Assembly (NCBI RefSeq): GCF_030954495.1
Contig: NZ_JAVHUW010000066.1
Span: 1 to 64,000 of the forward strand
Direction: 5' to 3'
Source of the DNA: Candidatus Desulfosporosinus nitrosoreducens
GTDB taxonomy: Bacteria; Bacillota; Desulfitobacteriia; Desulfitobacteriales; Desulfitobacteriaceae
Length of the DNA stretch: 64,000 nt
Shown: piece after piece, positions 46,979 to 55,772 of the stretch
Position numbering within the stretch: position 1 is the first letter of the stretch
How the letters are laid out: each line of letters starts with the position of its first letter
The notes under the pieces: model-generated
What the model saw: only the letters and a program-made list of their open reading frames with translations
Database searches by the model: none
Told to the model about the DNA's origin: nothing
Program-made: the position numbers and the translations under genes

Positions 46979-47467
46979 ATGCGCCGTTCTCGGGAAATTG
47001 TCGGTTTACCCGTTTTGGACCTGAAAAGCGGAACTTCCATCGGTTGGGTGCAGGATCTGGTCTTGGACAGTAACAAAGATGAAGTTGCAGGAATTCTCCT
47101 TGAAGGCGGACATATTTTTCACTCGACTAAAGGAATTCCCCGGAAGGCCATTGTTAACGTCGGTAAAGATGCTGTTACAGTTCAGGAAAAGACGGTAGAA
47201 GAACTTAAAGGGATACGATGGTCTGACAAAATTGGGAACGAAGTCTATACCCAAGCTGGAGACTCAAGAGGGACGATTGAAGATATTTTTGTTGATGATT
47301 CCGTAGAAAAGTTGGTGGGCTTTGAGATCTCAGACGGACTCTTCGCTGACCTTCTTCATGGTCGGGGTACAATCCTGCGGCCGCACGTCATGATCGATGG
47401 GAAAGATATCTTAATCGTTGATAATCAAGTATCTCCCTTGGATCAAGCAAATGAAGGGGGTTTCTGA
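46979..47467 (+). CDS. PRC-barrel domain protein
   Basis: The 162-residue protein contains two PRC-barrel-like units (residues ~8-75, IVGLPVLDLKSGTSIGWVQD; and ~85-155, EVYTQAGDSRGTIEDIFVDD). PRC barrels serve as adaptors in RNA processing, cell division or photosynthetic proteins. ATG 46979 lies 8 bases after AGGAGG. The next gene follows two bases after its stop, so these two form a small unit after mnmA. Function is unknown. Confidence 0.75.
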   Translation: MRRSREIVGLPVLDLKSGTSIGWVQDLVLDSNKDEVAGILLEGGHIFHSTKGIPRKAIVNVGKDAVTVQEKTVEELKGIRWSDKIGNEVYTQAGDSRGTIEDIFVDDSVEKLVGFEISDGLFADLLHGRGTILRPHVMIDGKDILIVDNQVSPLDQANEGGF

Positions 47468-47469
47468 TC

Positions 47470-47664
47470 ATGAATTGTCCGGTTTGCTCAGGGCGCGCTA
47501 TCGGTAAAGTGGGAGTTGAACAGTTCTACTGCTGGGATTGTTGTGTCGAATTTACGACCCAAACTGACAAAGTCGTCATTTATGATTTAGCGGAAGACGG
47601 TTCTCTGGTTGCTTGGGAAGATCCGGCTTTAGCCCAGGGAACCTCATGTGCGGTTGCGGATTAA
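47470..47664 (+). CDS. Small zinc-ribbon-like protein
   Basis: The 64-residue protein has two CxxC motifs at its N-terminus (MNCPVC and YCWDCC), suited to one zinc ion, followed by an acidic tail (VIYDLAEDGSLVAWED). I recognise no named family. A binding site (AAGGGGG) lies inside the end of the PRC-barrel gene, so the two are translationally linked. Confidence 0.6.
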   Translation: MNCPVCSGRAIGKVGVEQFYCWDCCVEFTTQTDKVVIYDLAEDGSLVAWEDPALAQGTSCAVAD

Positions 47665-47708
47665 GAATTAGCGCTAAGTAGATCCGAATTTCCTAATATA
47701 TAGATGAT

Positions 47709-47732
47709 TAAAGCGCGCTTAGCGCGCTTTTT
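47709..47732 (+). terminator. Terminator of the mnmA-PRC-zinc ribbon operon
   Basis: AAAGCGCGCT pairs with AGCGCGCTTT around a one-base centre, followed by T. The loop is very tight, so the inner pairs probably open. Confidence 0.75.
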
Positions 47733-47869
47733 CCGTGATAATCCGCAGTATAGTCATGAATGAGAGGCGTTTCAGGAATTTGTTTACTTATCACTTTACT
47801 TTTAAGTGCGGCTTGCCTGCACGCCCTAAGTTTAACCCCTGTCCCTATTGGCCTGTGAGGTAGTTAGTG

Positions 47870-48928
47870 ATGGATGTCAACATACGTCGTCCCGATTGGA
47901 GAAAATTGCCCTTAAAATGGATATTTGCTGTTGTCTGCCTTGCTCTTGGCCTGCTCTTGCTGTACCAGGTGAAGGGGGTTCTGGGTCCCTTCTTTTTAGG
48001 TTTTTTACTGGCTTATTTGCTGAACCCTTTTGTAGAAGGGTTAGAGAGATACCATCTTAGCCGTTATAAAGCGATTGCTGTTGTTTTTGCGGTGATCCTG
48101 GCAGTGTTGGCTCTGGCAATTTTTCTGATTCTTCCGGTAGTCTACACGGAACTGAGCAAGTTAGCTTTAATTTTGCCTGTTATTATTCAGTCAATTACAG
48201 AACGGATTGAAATGTTTCGCGCACATTTCAAAGCCAGCGGTCTGCCAAGCCGCGTAGCTCTTGTCTTAGATCAGCATTTAGGCCAAGGTGAAGTGGTCCT
48301 GGCTGAACATCTTAACAAATTTATAACCAATTTGCCCAACGTCCTGTCTACAGTAACATTTTACATACTGTCTCCTGTCATTACTATTTATCTTTTGGCA
48401 GATTGGAAAAAGATCGGGGTTCGGTTTTTTCGCTTGGTTCCTCAGCGGCGGCGTCTGGGCTGGAGACGTGTCTGGCAGGACATTAACCATACGGTTCGTC
48501 AATTCGTGCGGGGGGACCTGGTTGTGGCAGTGATTGTCGGGGTGCTCATAGGGATCGGGGTTAAATTAGTGGGGATGGATTATGCCTTGCTTATTGGGTT
48601 AATCTGCGGAGTCTTTGATCTTATTCCTTACTTCGGACCCGTGATTGGGGCTGTGCCCTCGGTTCTGCTGGCTCTAACCAAGTCTCCCGGCATGGCCTTA
48701 AAAGTCGCTCTGGTTATCTTGGTCGTCCAACAAATCGAGGGAAATATAATATCTCCGAAACTGATGGGAGACAGTGTCGGACTCCATCCCCTTTGGGTTA
48801 TGTTCGCACTTTTAGCGGGCGGCGAGATTGCAGGGTTCTGGGGTATGCTGCTGGCAGTTCCAGTAGCGGCCGTGATCCGGGTCTTGCTTAAGCATATTTA
48901 CAACAAGCTGGTTTCTCCCCAGGTGTAA
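47870..48928 (+). CDS. AI-2E family transporter/permease (PerM-like)
   Basis: The protein of about 352 residues has eight or so hydrophobic segments and the family signature (DLIPYFGPVIGAVPSVLLAL, then QQIEGNIISPKLMGDSVGLHPLWVMFALL). Family members export small molecules or sodium, and the substrate is not predictable. ATG 47870 follows GAGG; GTG 47867 is next to it. Such a gene precedes alaS in many Firmicutes. Confidence 0.85.
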   Translation: MDVNIRRPDWRKLPLKWIFAVVCLALGLLLLYQVKGVLGPFFLGFLLAYLLNPFVEGLERYHLSRYKAIAVVFAVILAVLALAIFLILPVVYTELSKLALILPVIIQSITERIEMFRAHFKASGLPSRVALVLDQHLGQGEVVLAEHLNKFITNLPNVLSTVTFYILSPVITIYLLADWKKIGVRFFRLVPQRRRLGWRRVWQDINHTVRQFVRGDLVVAVIVGVLIGIGVKLVGMDYALLIGLICGVFDLIPYFGPVIGAVPSVLLALTKSPGMALKVALVILVVQQIEGNIISPKLMGDSVGLHPLWVMFALLAGGEIAGFWGMLLAVPVAAVIRVLLKHIYNKLVSPQV

Positions 48929-48933
48929 GATGG

Positions 48934-48963
48934 TTGACAAAGAAGTCATTCCCTGTATATACT
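48934..48963 (+). promoter_or_regulatory. alaS promoter
   Basis: TTGACA (48934-48939) and TATACT (48958-48963) with an 18-base spacer lie right after the permease stop. Confidence 0.65.
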
Positions 48964-48969
48964 TTAGAA

Positions 48970-49090
48970 ACAATGAGAATTATGTAAAACCAATGAGAAT
49001 ATGTGGTTTTTTAGCCCGAAATAAGCAGGGTGGTCATTCGAAGATATCTCGTCCCTGACAATTTATGTAGGGATGGGATTATTTTTTATC
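48970..49090 (+). ncRNA. Short T-box-like attenuator upstream of alaS
   Basis: The leader has a terminator stem (49046-49056 with 49069-49079) ending in T, and an alternative pairing CAGGG (49026-49030) with CCCTG (49053-49057) that encloses AGGGTGGTC, the first half of a T-box. TGGT would pair with the ACCA end of tRNA-Ala. A GCC (Ala) triplet lies at 49014-49016. CAATGAGAAT occurs twice (48971-48980 and 48991-49000). There is no room for a standard stem I, so this is either a reduced or decayed T-box or another attenuator type. Confidence 0.55.
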
Positions 49091-49119
49091 TCGATGGAGA
49101 TCTCAAAGGAGTGTTAATA

Positions 49120-51750
49120 ATGTATACAGGTAATGAATTAAGGGACATGTTTCGCAAGTATTTTGAGGAAAGAGGACATAAAATCCTGCCAAGTGCTTCC
49201 CTCATTCCCAAAGACGATCCAACCTTGTTATTAACCGTTGCAGGCATGGTCCCCTTTAAACCATATTTTCAACGCCGCGTTGAGCCTCCTTTTCCACGAG
49301 CCACGACAGCTCAGAAATGTGTTCGCACTCCTGATTTAGAAGAAGTCGGAAAAACCGCGCGCCATCATACATACTTTGAAATGCTGGGAAATTTTTCCTT
49401 TGGTGATTATTTTAAAAATGAAGCCATTCCCTGGGCCTGGGAATATATTACTCAAGTTCTGAAAATTCCTGCCGAAAAACTTTGGGTTACTATTTATCCC
49501 GAGGATGCAGAGGCCAAGAGTATTTGGGTGGAGAAAGCAGGCGTCAAGCCGGAAAGAATCGTCGGAGATCCGGAGAATTTTTGGGCTGCCGGCCCCACAG
49601 GTCCCTGTGGTCCTTGTTCGGAAATTTACATAGACCTCGGTGAAACCAGAGGATGCGGTAAGCCCGGCTGCAGCGTCGGCTGTGATTGCGACCGCTTTCT
49701 GGAAATCTGGAATTTAGTATTTATGCAGTACAATCGGGATGAAGCCGGAGTGCTGACTCCGCTGCCCAAACAGAATATCGACACCGGAATGGGGTTAGAA
49801 CGGATTGCCTCAGTGATGCAGGGGGTAGAGACAAACTTCGATACGGATTTGTTCCGTCCGATCATTGATTTTGTTGCCGGTCTCGCCGGCATAGCCTATA
49901 AGGAGAACCCCAAAAGCGATCTGGCCCTGAAGGTGGTAGCCGATCACACACGGGCTGTTTCTTTTATGCTGGCAGATGGCATCCGGCCCAATAATGAAGG
50001 GCGTGGCTATGTACTGCGCCGTATTTTACGGCGGGCGGTGCGCTATGCCAAACTTCTTGGAATTGATAAGCCGTTTTTAGAGTCTGTTTTTCGAATTATC
50101 CAAAGAGATTACGCTCATGCCTATCCGGAACTTAAAGAAAATGAGAATTTTATTGTCAACCATTTAAATTTGGAAGAAAAGAATTTTCAAGCTACCTTAG
50201 AGCAAGGGACGCAAATGCTGCAGGAAAAGGTCAAGGGACTTTTAGAGCAGGGGGGAACTGTGCTTGCGGGAACGGATGCTTTCTACCTTTACGAGACCTA
50301 CGGTTTCCCGGTAGAGTTAACTGAAGAAATGCTGGAGGAACATGGCCTTGCCGTAGATATGCCTTCGTTCCAAGCTGCGGCTGAAGAACACCGCCAGCGG
50401 GCTAAGGAGCAGTCGCAACAAATGCGCGCTGTGTCCGAGAGTCCCGCTTTGGTTCAAAAGGTCAAACAGCTTGGGATAACGCCTTTTGTAGGCTATGACA
50501 AGATATCCAGTATGGCAAATATCGAGGGTTTGTTTGTCGCCGGGGAAGAAAGGCAGGATGCCGGTGAAGGAGAAGAAGTCACCATTTTCTTGTCGGAAAC
50601 CCCGTTTTATGCCGAGAGCGGAGGTCAAGTCGCGGATGGAGGTGTTCTGAGAACTTCACGGGCTGAGGCACGAGTTCTGGATGTGAAAAAAGGTGTCACA
50701 GGCACTTTGTACCATCGCGCTCAGATCGTGACCGGGGTTTTGCATGTCGGGGAAACGGTGGAAGCGGTAGCAGATCAAACCAATCGTCTGGCAACAACCC
50801 GGCATCACAGCGCCACCCACCTTTTGCAAGCGGCTTTGCGTTCCGTCCTTGGAGAACACGTTCAACAAGCAGGATCTTTAGTGACTCCGGAACGCTTGCG
50901 CTTTGACTTCACCCATTTTTCCCCGCTTACGCCGGATGATTTGAGAGCGGTTGAGGGTCTGATTAATGAAGCGGTCCTGAAGAATATGCCCGTAGAAGCG
51001 ACGGAAATGTCCCTTGATGAGGCTAAGCAAAGCGGTGCTACCGCACTTTTCGGAGAAAAATACGGCGAGACTGTGCGGGTTGTAAAAATGGGCACATTCA
51101 GCAAAGAACTGTGTGGCGGAACACACGTGCAGAGCACCGGGGAAATCGGGATGGTCAAAATTCTCAGCGAAGGGGGAATTGGGGCAGGTTTGCGGAGAAT
51201 CGAGGCAGTGGCAGGTTTAGAAACTTTGGCTTATCTTCGTTCCCTTGATGAGCAAGTGAGTGAGGTTGCTCAACTCCTTAAAGCACAACCGGCCGATATA
51301 GGCAAACGAGTCGGCGGGCTTGTCGCTCAAGTTAAAGATCTGGAACGGGAACTTTCCCATCTCCAGGCCAAACTTAGCAAGAATGAAGCCGAGGGCTTAC
51401 TGAGCCGCGTCGCTGAGGTTGAAGGAATTCCGGTGCTTGCCGCTCAAGTTCAAGCTTCAGATATGGAAGGCCTTCGTCAAATGGCCGATCTTTTGCGCAG
51501 CAAACTTCCTACTGGAGTGCTTGTTTTAGGAGCTGTCAGTGAAGGAAAGGTAAACTTTGTGACAGCTGTCAGTCCAACAGGTTTAAGTGGGCTTCATGCC
51601 GGACAGATTATTAAGGAAGTAGCTAAAATCACAGGAGGCGGCGGCGGCGGTCGTCCGGATATGGCTCAGGCGGGTGGGAAAGATCCCAGTAAAGTTGGCG
51701 AGGCTATAGATCGGGTACCGGCAATCCTCCGGGGATTTTTGCAGAAATAG
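49120..51750 (+). CDS. alaS: Alanyl-tRNA synthetase
   Basis: The 876-residue enzyme has the class II core (YTGNELRDMFRKYFEERGH, TAQKCVRTPDLEEVG, HHTYFEMLGNFSFGDYF), the editing-domain metal site HHSATHLLQAALR with the distal CGGTH motif, and the C-terminal DHHA1 domain (TGGGGGGRPDMAQAGG). ATG 49120 follows AAAGGAG; a frame from 49030 covers the attenuator and is discounted. Confidence 0.95.
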   Translation: MYTGNELRDMFRKYFEERGHKILPSASLIPKDDPTLLLTVAGMVPFKPYFQRRVEPPFPRATTAQKCVRTPDLEEVGKTARHHTYFEMLGNFSFGDYFKNEAIPWAWEYITQVLKIPAEKLWVTIYPEDAEAKSIWVEKAGVKPERIVGDPENFWAAGPTGPCGPCSEIYIDLGETRGCGKPGCSVGCDCDRFLEIWNLVFMQYNRDEAGVLTPLPKQNIDTGMGLERIASVMQGVETNFDTDLFRPIIDFVAGLAGIAYKENPKSDLALKVVADHTRAVSFMLADGIRPNNEGRGYVLRRILRRAVRYAKLLGIDKPFLESVFRIIQRDYAHAYPELKENENFIVNHLNLEEKNFQATLEQGTQMLQEKVKGLLEQGGTVLAGTDAFYLYETYGFPVELTEEMLEEHGLAVDMPSFQAAAEEHRQRAKEQSQQMRAVSESPALVQKVKQLGITPFVGYDKISSMANIEGLFVAGEERQDAGEGEEVTIFLSETPFYAESGGQVADGGVLRTSRAEARVLDVKKGVTGTLYHRAQIVTGVLHVGETVEAVADQTNRLATTRHHSATHLLQAALRSVLGEHVQQAGSLVTPERLRFDFTHFSPLTPDDLRAVEGLINEAVLKNMPVEATEMSLDEAKQSGATALFGEKYGETVRVVKMGTFSKELCGGTHVQSTGEIGMVKILSEGGIGAGLRRIEAVAGLETLAYLRSLDEQVSEVAQLLKAQPADIGKRVGGLVAQVKDLERELSHLQAKLSKNEAEGLLSRVAEVEGIPVLAAQVQASDMEGLRQMADLLRSKLPTGVLVLGAVSEGKVNFVTAVSPTGLSGLHAGQIIKEVAKITGGGGGGRPDMAQAGGKDPSKVGEAIDRVPAILRGFLQK

Positions 51751-51822
51751 AGGAGAAAGAATAGGACAGTGAGAATATATAACTAGTAGGTTTAGCAAAG
51801 GACGGCGAAAGGGGGACAGGAA

Positions 51823-52074
51823 ATGGATCGTATGGAAGAAACCATGATGTTTAAGGCTGTAGGTGAAGATGTATCCGCTCGTGATGTTTTGCAAAAAGTT
51901 TATGCTGCTCTACAAGAAAAAGGATATGACCCTATTAACCAAATGGTGGGCTATTTGATGTCGGGTGACCCTGTTTATATAACCAGCCACAATCAGGCTC
52001 GGTCAATGATTCGTAAACTTGAACGCTTTGAGCTGATCGAAGAACTTGTTAGGTCCTACTTGCAGGAGAAATAA
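51823..52074 (+). CDS. ireB: IreB family regulatory phosphoprotein (UPF0297)
   Basis: The 83-residue protein is a clear IreB/YrzL (DUF965) member: [42 protein letters not shown]. In enterococci IreB is phosphorylated by the PASTA kinase IreK and modulates antibiotic tolerance. The alaS-ireB-ruvX-yrzB order is conserved in Firmicutes, here with an aldo/keto reductase inserted. Confidence 0.93.
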   Translation: MDRMEETMMFKAVGEDVSARDVLQKVYAALQEKGYDPINQMVGYLMSGDPVYITSHNQARSMIRKLERFELIEELVRSYLQEK

Positions 52075-52096
52075 AATGTTTTTATGGCGACGTTAC

Positions 52097-52128
52097 AACT
52101 CCGCATTACCCAATCGTGGTGCGGAGTT
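52097..52128 (+). terminator. Hairpin after ireB
   Basis: AACTCCGCA (52097-52105) pairs perfectly with TGCGGAGTT (52120-52128). The following T content is modest, so termination may be partial. Confidence 0.5.
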
Positions 52129-52163
52129 CGTTGGTTTGGGCTTAACCGGGGAAGGAGACAGAG

Positions 52164-53105
52164 ATGAACCAGGTTAAACTAGGGCTGTGGGGTCCGGCAG
52201 TTTCCGAGATTTGCTTCGGCAGTCTGGCAATTTCTCCTTTGCAAGGGCGAGTCACGGCTGCTCAAGGAACTGAGGTTTTAAAGTACGCTCTTGAACAAGG
52301 CATAGACTGGATCGACACAGCGGAGATTTATGGCAATTATACTCAAATAGCTCAGGCCACGAGGAATCATCCCCAAGCCCGTATTGTCAGCAAGTCTTAT
52401 GCGGTTACGGCTGAAGAAATGCGGAAAAGCTTGGAGAAGGCGCGTTCAGAACTAAACAGAGACGTTCTTGATTTCTTTTTGCTGCATGAACAAGAAAGTG
52501 CTTTAACCCTGAAAGGGCATTCCGGAGCTTGGGAAGAGCTTTTGCGGGCTAAAGAAAAGGGTTTGGTACGCTGGATCGGGATTTCGACCCATGCCGTTGA
52601 GGGAGTTCGGGCCGGTGCTCTTCAGCCGGGTCTTGATGTGATTCATCCTATTTTAAATCACCAGGGTTTGGGAATTATTGACGGATCTCTTGAGGATATG
52701 CTAAGTGCCCTCTCTTTTGCCTCAGAAATAGGTATCGGGGTCTATGCCATGAAAGTGTTTGGCGGCGGACACCTAAGCCAAGATCCCCAAAAGGCCATGG
52801 ATTTTATTAAAAAGATTTCGAGTGTACAAGCTATGGCTTTGGGAATGTCGAGCCAAGATGAGGTGGATTACGATCTTCTTTTAGTCTCAGGCCAAGAAAT
52901 TCCGGGCAATTTGCGCGAGAAGGTCAAACACAAGCCGCGAAAACTTTACATCGCGGATTGGTGCGTTGGCTGCGGACGCTGCCAAGAGGCTTGTCCTCAG
53001 AATGCTTTGCATGTTGAGAAAATTGCCGTGGTAGATCAGGAGGCCTGTGTCCTTTGCGGCTATTGCGGCAGGGTTTGTCCGCATTTTTGCTTAAAGATAG
53101 TGTAA
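52164..53105 (+). CDS. Aldo/keto reductase with C-terminal 4Fe-4S ferredoxin domain
   Basis: The first ~255 residues form an aldo/keto reductase barrel (GLWGPAVSEICFGSL, IDTAEIYGN with the catalytic Tyr, SKSYAV with the Lys, LLHEQ). The last ~55 residues hold two CxxCxxCxxxCP clusters (CVGCGRCQEACP and CVLCGYCGRVCP), so the enzyme can exchange electrons with ferredoxin rather than only NAD(P)H. Substrate unknown. It is an insertion in the otherwise conserved ireB-ruvX pair. GGGGAAGGAGA precedes the ATG. Confidence 0.85.
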   Translation: MNQVKLGLWGPAVSEICFGSLAISPLQGRVTAAQGTEVLKYALEQGIDWIDTAEIYGNYTQIAQATRNHPQARIVSKSYAVTAEEMRKSLEKARSELNRDVLDFFLLHEQESALTLKGHSGAWEELLRAKEKGLVRWIGISTHAVEGVRAGALQPGLDVIHPILNHQGLGIIDGSLEDMLSALSFASEIGIGVYAMKVFGGGHLSQDPQKAMDFIKKISSVQAMALGMSSQDEVDYDLLLVSGQEIPGNLREKVKHKPRKLYIADWCVGCGRCQEACPQNALHVEKIAVVDQEACVLCGYCGRVCPHFCLKIV

Positions 53106-53191
53106 AGGCGAGGAGCGGGCGATTTTCTTGGAGCCTTTGGTTTGGGAAATCGCCTGGACTCCGTTTCGCGCTTGGTAGAGGGGGAATTTCT

Positions 53192-53608
53192 TTGCGGATT
53201 ATGGGCCTGGATTTTGGTTCGAAGACAATTGGGGTGGCTGTAAGCGACGCTTTGCTTTGGACGGCTCAGGGGGTTAAAACAATTCGGCGGTCCCGAGAAG
53301 AGATTGAAGAGCTGCGCAAGGTGATTGAGGAATATGAAGTAGGGGAAATAGTCATTGGTTATCCCAAGAATATGAATGGAACTTTAGGGCCTCGTTGCGC
53401 TTTGACGGACGAATTTGTGGAGCGGTTGCGTGCGGAGTTTGGACTGCCGGTTGAACTATGGGACGAACGTCTAAGCACCGTGGCGGCCCAGAGAACGTTA
53501 TTGGAAGCGGACATGTCGCGCAGTAAGCGGAGACAGGTAATTGACAAAATGGCGGCGGTTTTTATTCTCCAAGGATATTTGGATCGGCGAAATCTAAAAA
53601 AATCTTAG
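53192..53608 (+). CDS. ruvX: Holliday junction resolvase-like RuvX (YqgF)
   Basis: The 138-residue RNase H-fold protein starts (M)RIMGLDFGSKTIGVAVSD and has IVIGYPKNMNGTLG and the WDERLST motif. Family members process 16S rRNA 3' ends or junction DNA. TTG 53192 is favoured by GAGGGGG about 7 bases upstream; an ATG at 53201 would cut the conserved start. Confidence 0.93.
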   Translation: MRIMGLDFGSKTIGVAVSDALLWTAQGVKTIRRSREEIEELRKVIEEYEVGEIVIGYPKNMNGTLGPRCALTDEFVERLRAEFGLPVELWDERLSTVAAQRTLLEADMSRSKRRQVIDKMAAVFILQGYLDRRNLKKS

Positions 53609-53655
53609 CCGGCGCTGATCGGGTAAAAAATATTTTCACTTGCAACCTTGAATAT

Positions 53656-53684
53656 TTGACAATCATTACCTACAATAGTACAAT
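53656..53684 (+). promoter_or_regulatory. Promoter of the DUF1292 gene
   Basis: TTGACA (53656-53661), 17 bases and TACAAT (53679-53684) lie 30 bases before the gene. Confidence 0.7.
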
Positions 53685-53714
53685 GACCATATTCTTAGAT
53701 AAGAGGTGAATCAG

Positions 53715-54023
53715 ATGACCGACAATACCCATGACCATGAGCACGATGCTGAGGAATTTGATACAGTCGTTCTCACAGATGATGAAGGAAAAGACCATGA
53801 GTTTCTTCATCTTGACACCTTAGAATTAGAAGGCTCGACCTATTTCGTCTTGATGCCTATTTCGGAGGAAGATTCCGAAGATGAAGATGCTGATGAAGCT
53901 ATTATTCTAAAACTCGGCAAAGATGCCGAGGGAGGCGAAATGCTGCTGGATATCGAAGATGATGAAGAATGGGAAAAAGTAGCGGATGCCTGGGAAAATT
54001 TAGTGGATTCCGAAGAGGACTAA
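53715..54023 (+). CDS. DUF1292 protein (YrzB family)
   Basis: The 102-residue, highly acidic protein matches DUF1292: FDTVVLTDDEGKDHEFLHLDTLELEGSTYFVLMP and the acidic tail with EWEKVADAWENL. A His/Asp-rich N-terminus (HDHEHDAEE) might bind metal. Function unknown. ATG 53715 sits 8 bases after AGAGGTG. Position after ruvX matches Bacillus subtilis yrrK-yrzB. Confidence 0.88.
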   Translation: MTDNTHDHEHDAEEFDTVVLTDDEGKDHEFLHLDTLELEGSTYFVLMPISEEDSEDEDADEAIILKLGKDAEGGEMLLDIEDDEEWEKVADAWENLVDSEED

Positions 54024-54048
54024 TAAGAGAATTGTAATGTTGTTTCTG

Positions 54049-54101
54049 AAATGACAGGAAACCTCGCTGAGAATGTTTTTGCAAGGTCTTCTGTCATTTT
54101 A
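54049..54101 (+). terminator. Terminator after the DUF1292 gene
   Basis: AAATGACAG (54049 on) pairs with CTGTCATTT (to 54099), continuing inward with mismatches, and T follows. Confidence 0.65.
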
Positions 54102-54148
54102 GTTTTAATCAGGAAATTATTTATTTAGATTGTGAATATTAGGATGAG

Positions 54149-54173
54149 AGTGTGTCAGCGGCACACTTTTTTT
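54149..54173 (+). terminator. Second terminator-like hairpin
   Basis: AGTGTG (54149-54154) pairs with CACACT (54162-54167), followed by seven T. The rest of 54174-54375 shows no other feature I can support. Confidence 0.5.
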
Positions 54174-54375
54174 GTTGTCTGTTAAGATCATTCCGATTCT
54201 AAAGAATGAGCTCAGCTAAAGTAAAGGATAACTCAACAAATGCGGCAGACAGATTCTTCGGCCCCATGCTAAGTTTTAGCCAAAACAATAAGTTTATTTG
54301 CTAAAGAATTAAATCTTGTCGATAAACCCTGTATTTGACGGAAATACTAAAAGCACAAAAGTGGAGGTGAGGGAA

Positions 54376-55737
54376 TTGAAGAGTTGTAAAAAAGTAAAGT
54401 TATATAGTTTATATTTTTTAAGAATCTTGTTGAGTATCATATTGTGCTGGTTAGCAGCGGGGTGCAGTCCGTTCTCTGGCAATTCAAAGCTAAATTCCCC
54501 AAGCCCGTCCACTCAAAGTGCTGCAGACCGTCAGGATGCCACAGGTAACGGCGATAAAACGCTTGCTCGGGGAACTAAAGTGGATGATTTGGATTTAAGC
54601 GGTACACCTGTTGCGGAAGCACCCACGAAAATTGAGAACTGGGCAAAGGACAAGCTGGAAGAATCTCGTGTCCTGTTGTACAATGAAACGGAGATTCCCG
54701 TCACCTTAAAAGAACTGGGTTTTGATTTAGATACCGAAAAGACTTTGGCAGGAACTCAAGGTAATCCCAATACAATAACGCCTAGCGTGCTGAAAGTGAA
54801 TTCAGTGCAGGCAAGCCAAGCCCTAGAGGAAAAACTGAAGAAATTCAGTCAACCTGCTAAAGATGCATCTTACAAGATCGAGAATGACAAGGTTATTGTT
54901 GCGCCTGCCCAAAACGGTCGTGCGCCGGATGTCGACCAGCTAATAAGCGATCTGCAGAAAGGCACTTTATCCGAGGTGCCTCAACAGATTAAGGTTCCCA
55001 TGACAGAAGTTCCCGCTTCAGTTACCACGGAGAAGGTTCAGTCCTTGGCCTTCGATTCTGTTATTGGCGAATTTTCCACGAAATTTGCTGTTCAGGAGAC
55101 CAACCGTTCGGCAAATTTAACTGCGGCGGCCAAGGCTTTAGACCGTCAGATTATTCAGCCGGGAGCTACCTTTTCTTTTAATAAGACGGTAGGACCTCGG
55201 GAAGCTGAGAACGGTTACAAAGAGGCTTACGTCATCATTAATGGTGAATATGTTAAGGGAACCGGCGGGGGTGTGTGTCAAGTATCCTCGACCCTTTACA
55301 ATGCCGTTTTGCTAAGTGACTTAGAGGTTGTGGAACGAAGGCCTCACGATGTTGCCGTCACTTATGTTCCGCCGGGTCAGGACGCTACGGTCAATTATCC
55401 TAACATTGATTTTAAGTTTAAGAATAACACCGGCAGTTTGGTTTATTTGCGAACTGATGTTAAATCAGGGGTACTGACGGTTCGGCTGTACGGCAAAAAG
55501 ACAGGGCAAACCGTAAGTCTTGAACGGAAAGTAGAGAAGGTAACAAAATATAGGACAGAAAGGCGTAAAGATTCAAGTCTGCCGAGAGGAAGGGTCGTTG
55601 TGGATCAAATCGGCAGCAAGGGGATTGTAGTAAATGTTTGGAAAATAAAACGGGATGGGACAGGGAATGTGACCAAACAGTTTTTGGGCCGCAATTCTTA
55701 TGCACCGGCCAATCGTATTTTGAGGATTGGAATTTAG
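54376..55737 (+). CDS. VanW-family lipoprotein with peptidoglycan-binding-like domain
   Basis: The 453-residue protein has a lipoprotein signal with lipid Cys30 (LCWLAAGC), a Ser/Pro-rich linker, repeated YoaR-type putative peptidoglycan-binding domains (residues ~70-260), and a C-terminal VanW domain (ANLTAAAKALDRQIIQPGATFSFN, GTGGGVCQVSSTLYNAVLLSDLEVVERRPH). Related VanW proteins attach to the envelope; the biochemical role is not established. TTG 54376 is chosen because GGAGGTGA lies 8 bases upstream and the lipobox falls at the right place. mltG follows. Confidence 0.8.
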   Translation: MKSCKKVKLYSLYFLRILLSIILCWLAAGCSPFSGNSKLNSPSPSTQSAADRQDATGNGDKTLARGTKVDDLDLSGTPVAEAPTKIENWAKDKLEESRVLLYNETEIPVTLKELGFDLDTEKTLAGTQGNPNTITPSVLKVNSVQASQALEEKLKKFSQPAKDASYKIENDKVIVAPAQNGRAPDVDQLISDLQKGTLSEVPQQIKVPMTEVPASVTTEKVQSLAFDSVIGEFSTKFAVQETNRSANLTAAAKALDRQIIQPGATFSFNKTVGPREAENGYKEAYVIINGEYVKGTGGGVCQVSSTLYNAVLLSDLEVVERRPHDVAVTYVPPGQDATVNYPNIDFKFKNNTGSLVYLRTDVKSGVLTVRLYGKKTGQTVSLERKVEKVTKYRTERRKDSSLPRGRVVVDQIGSKGIVVNVWKIKRDGTGNVTKQFLGRNSYAPANRILRIGI

Positions 55738-55772
55738 GTTGTCTGGGCTGTGGAAAGAGAGAGTGTAGAAAT

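Noticed and set aside
53054-53191. An N-terminal extension of RuvX reaching into the aldo/keto reductase gene
   Set aside because: It reads out of frame through the ferredoxin domain, and a good binding site marks TTG 53192.
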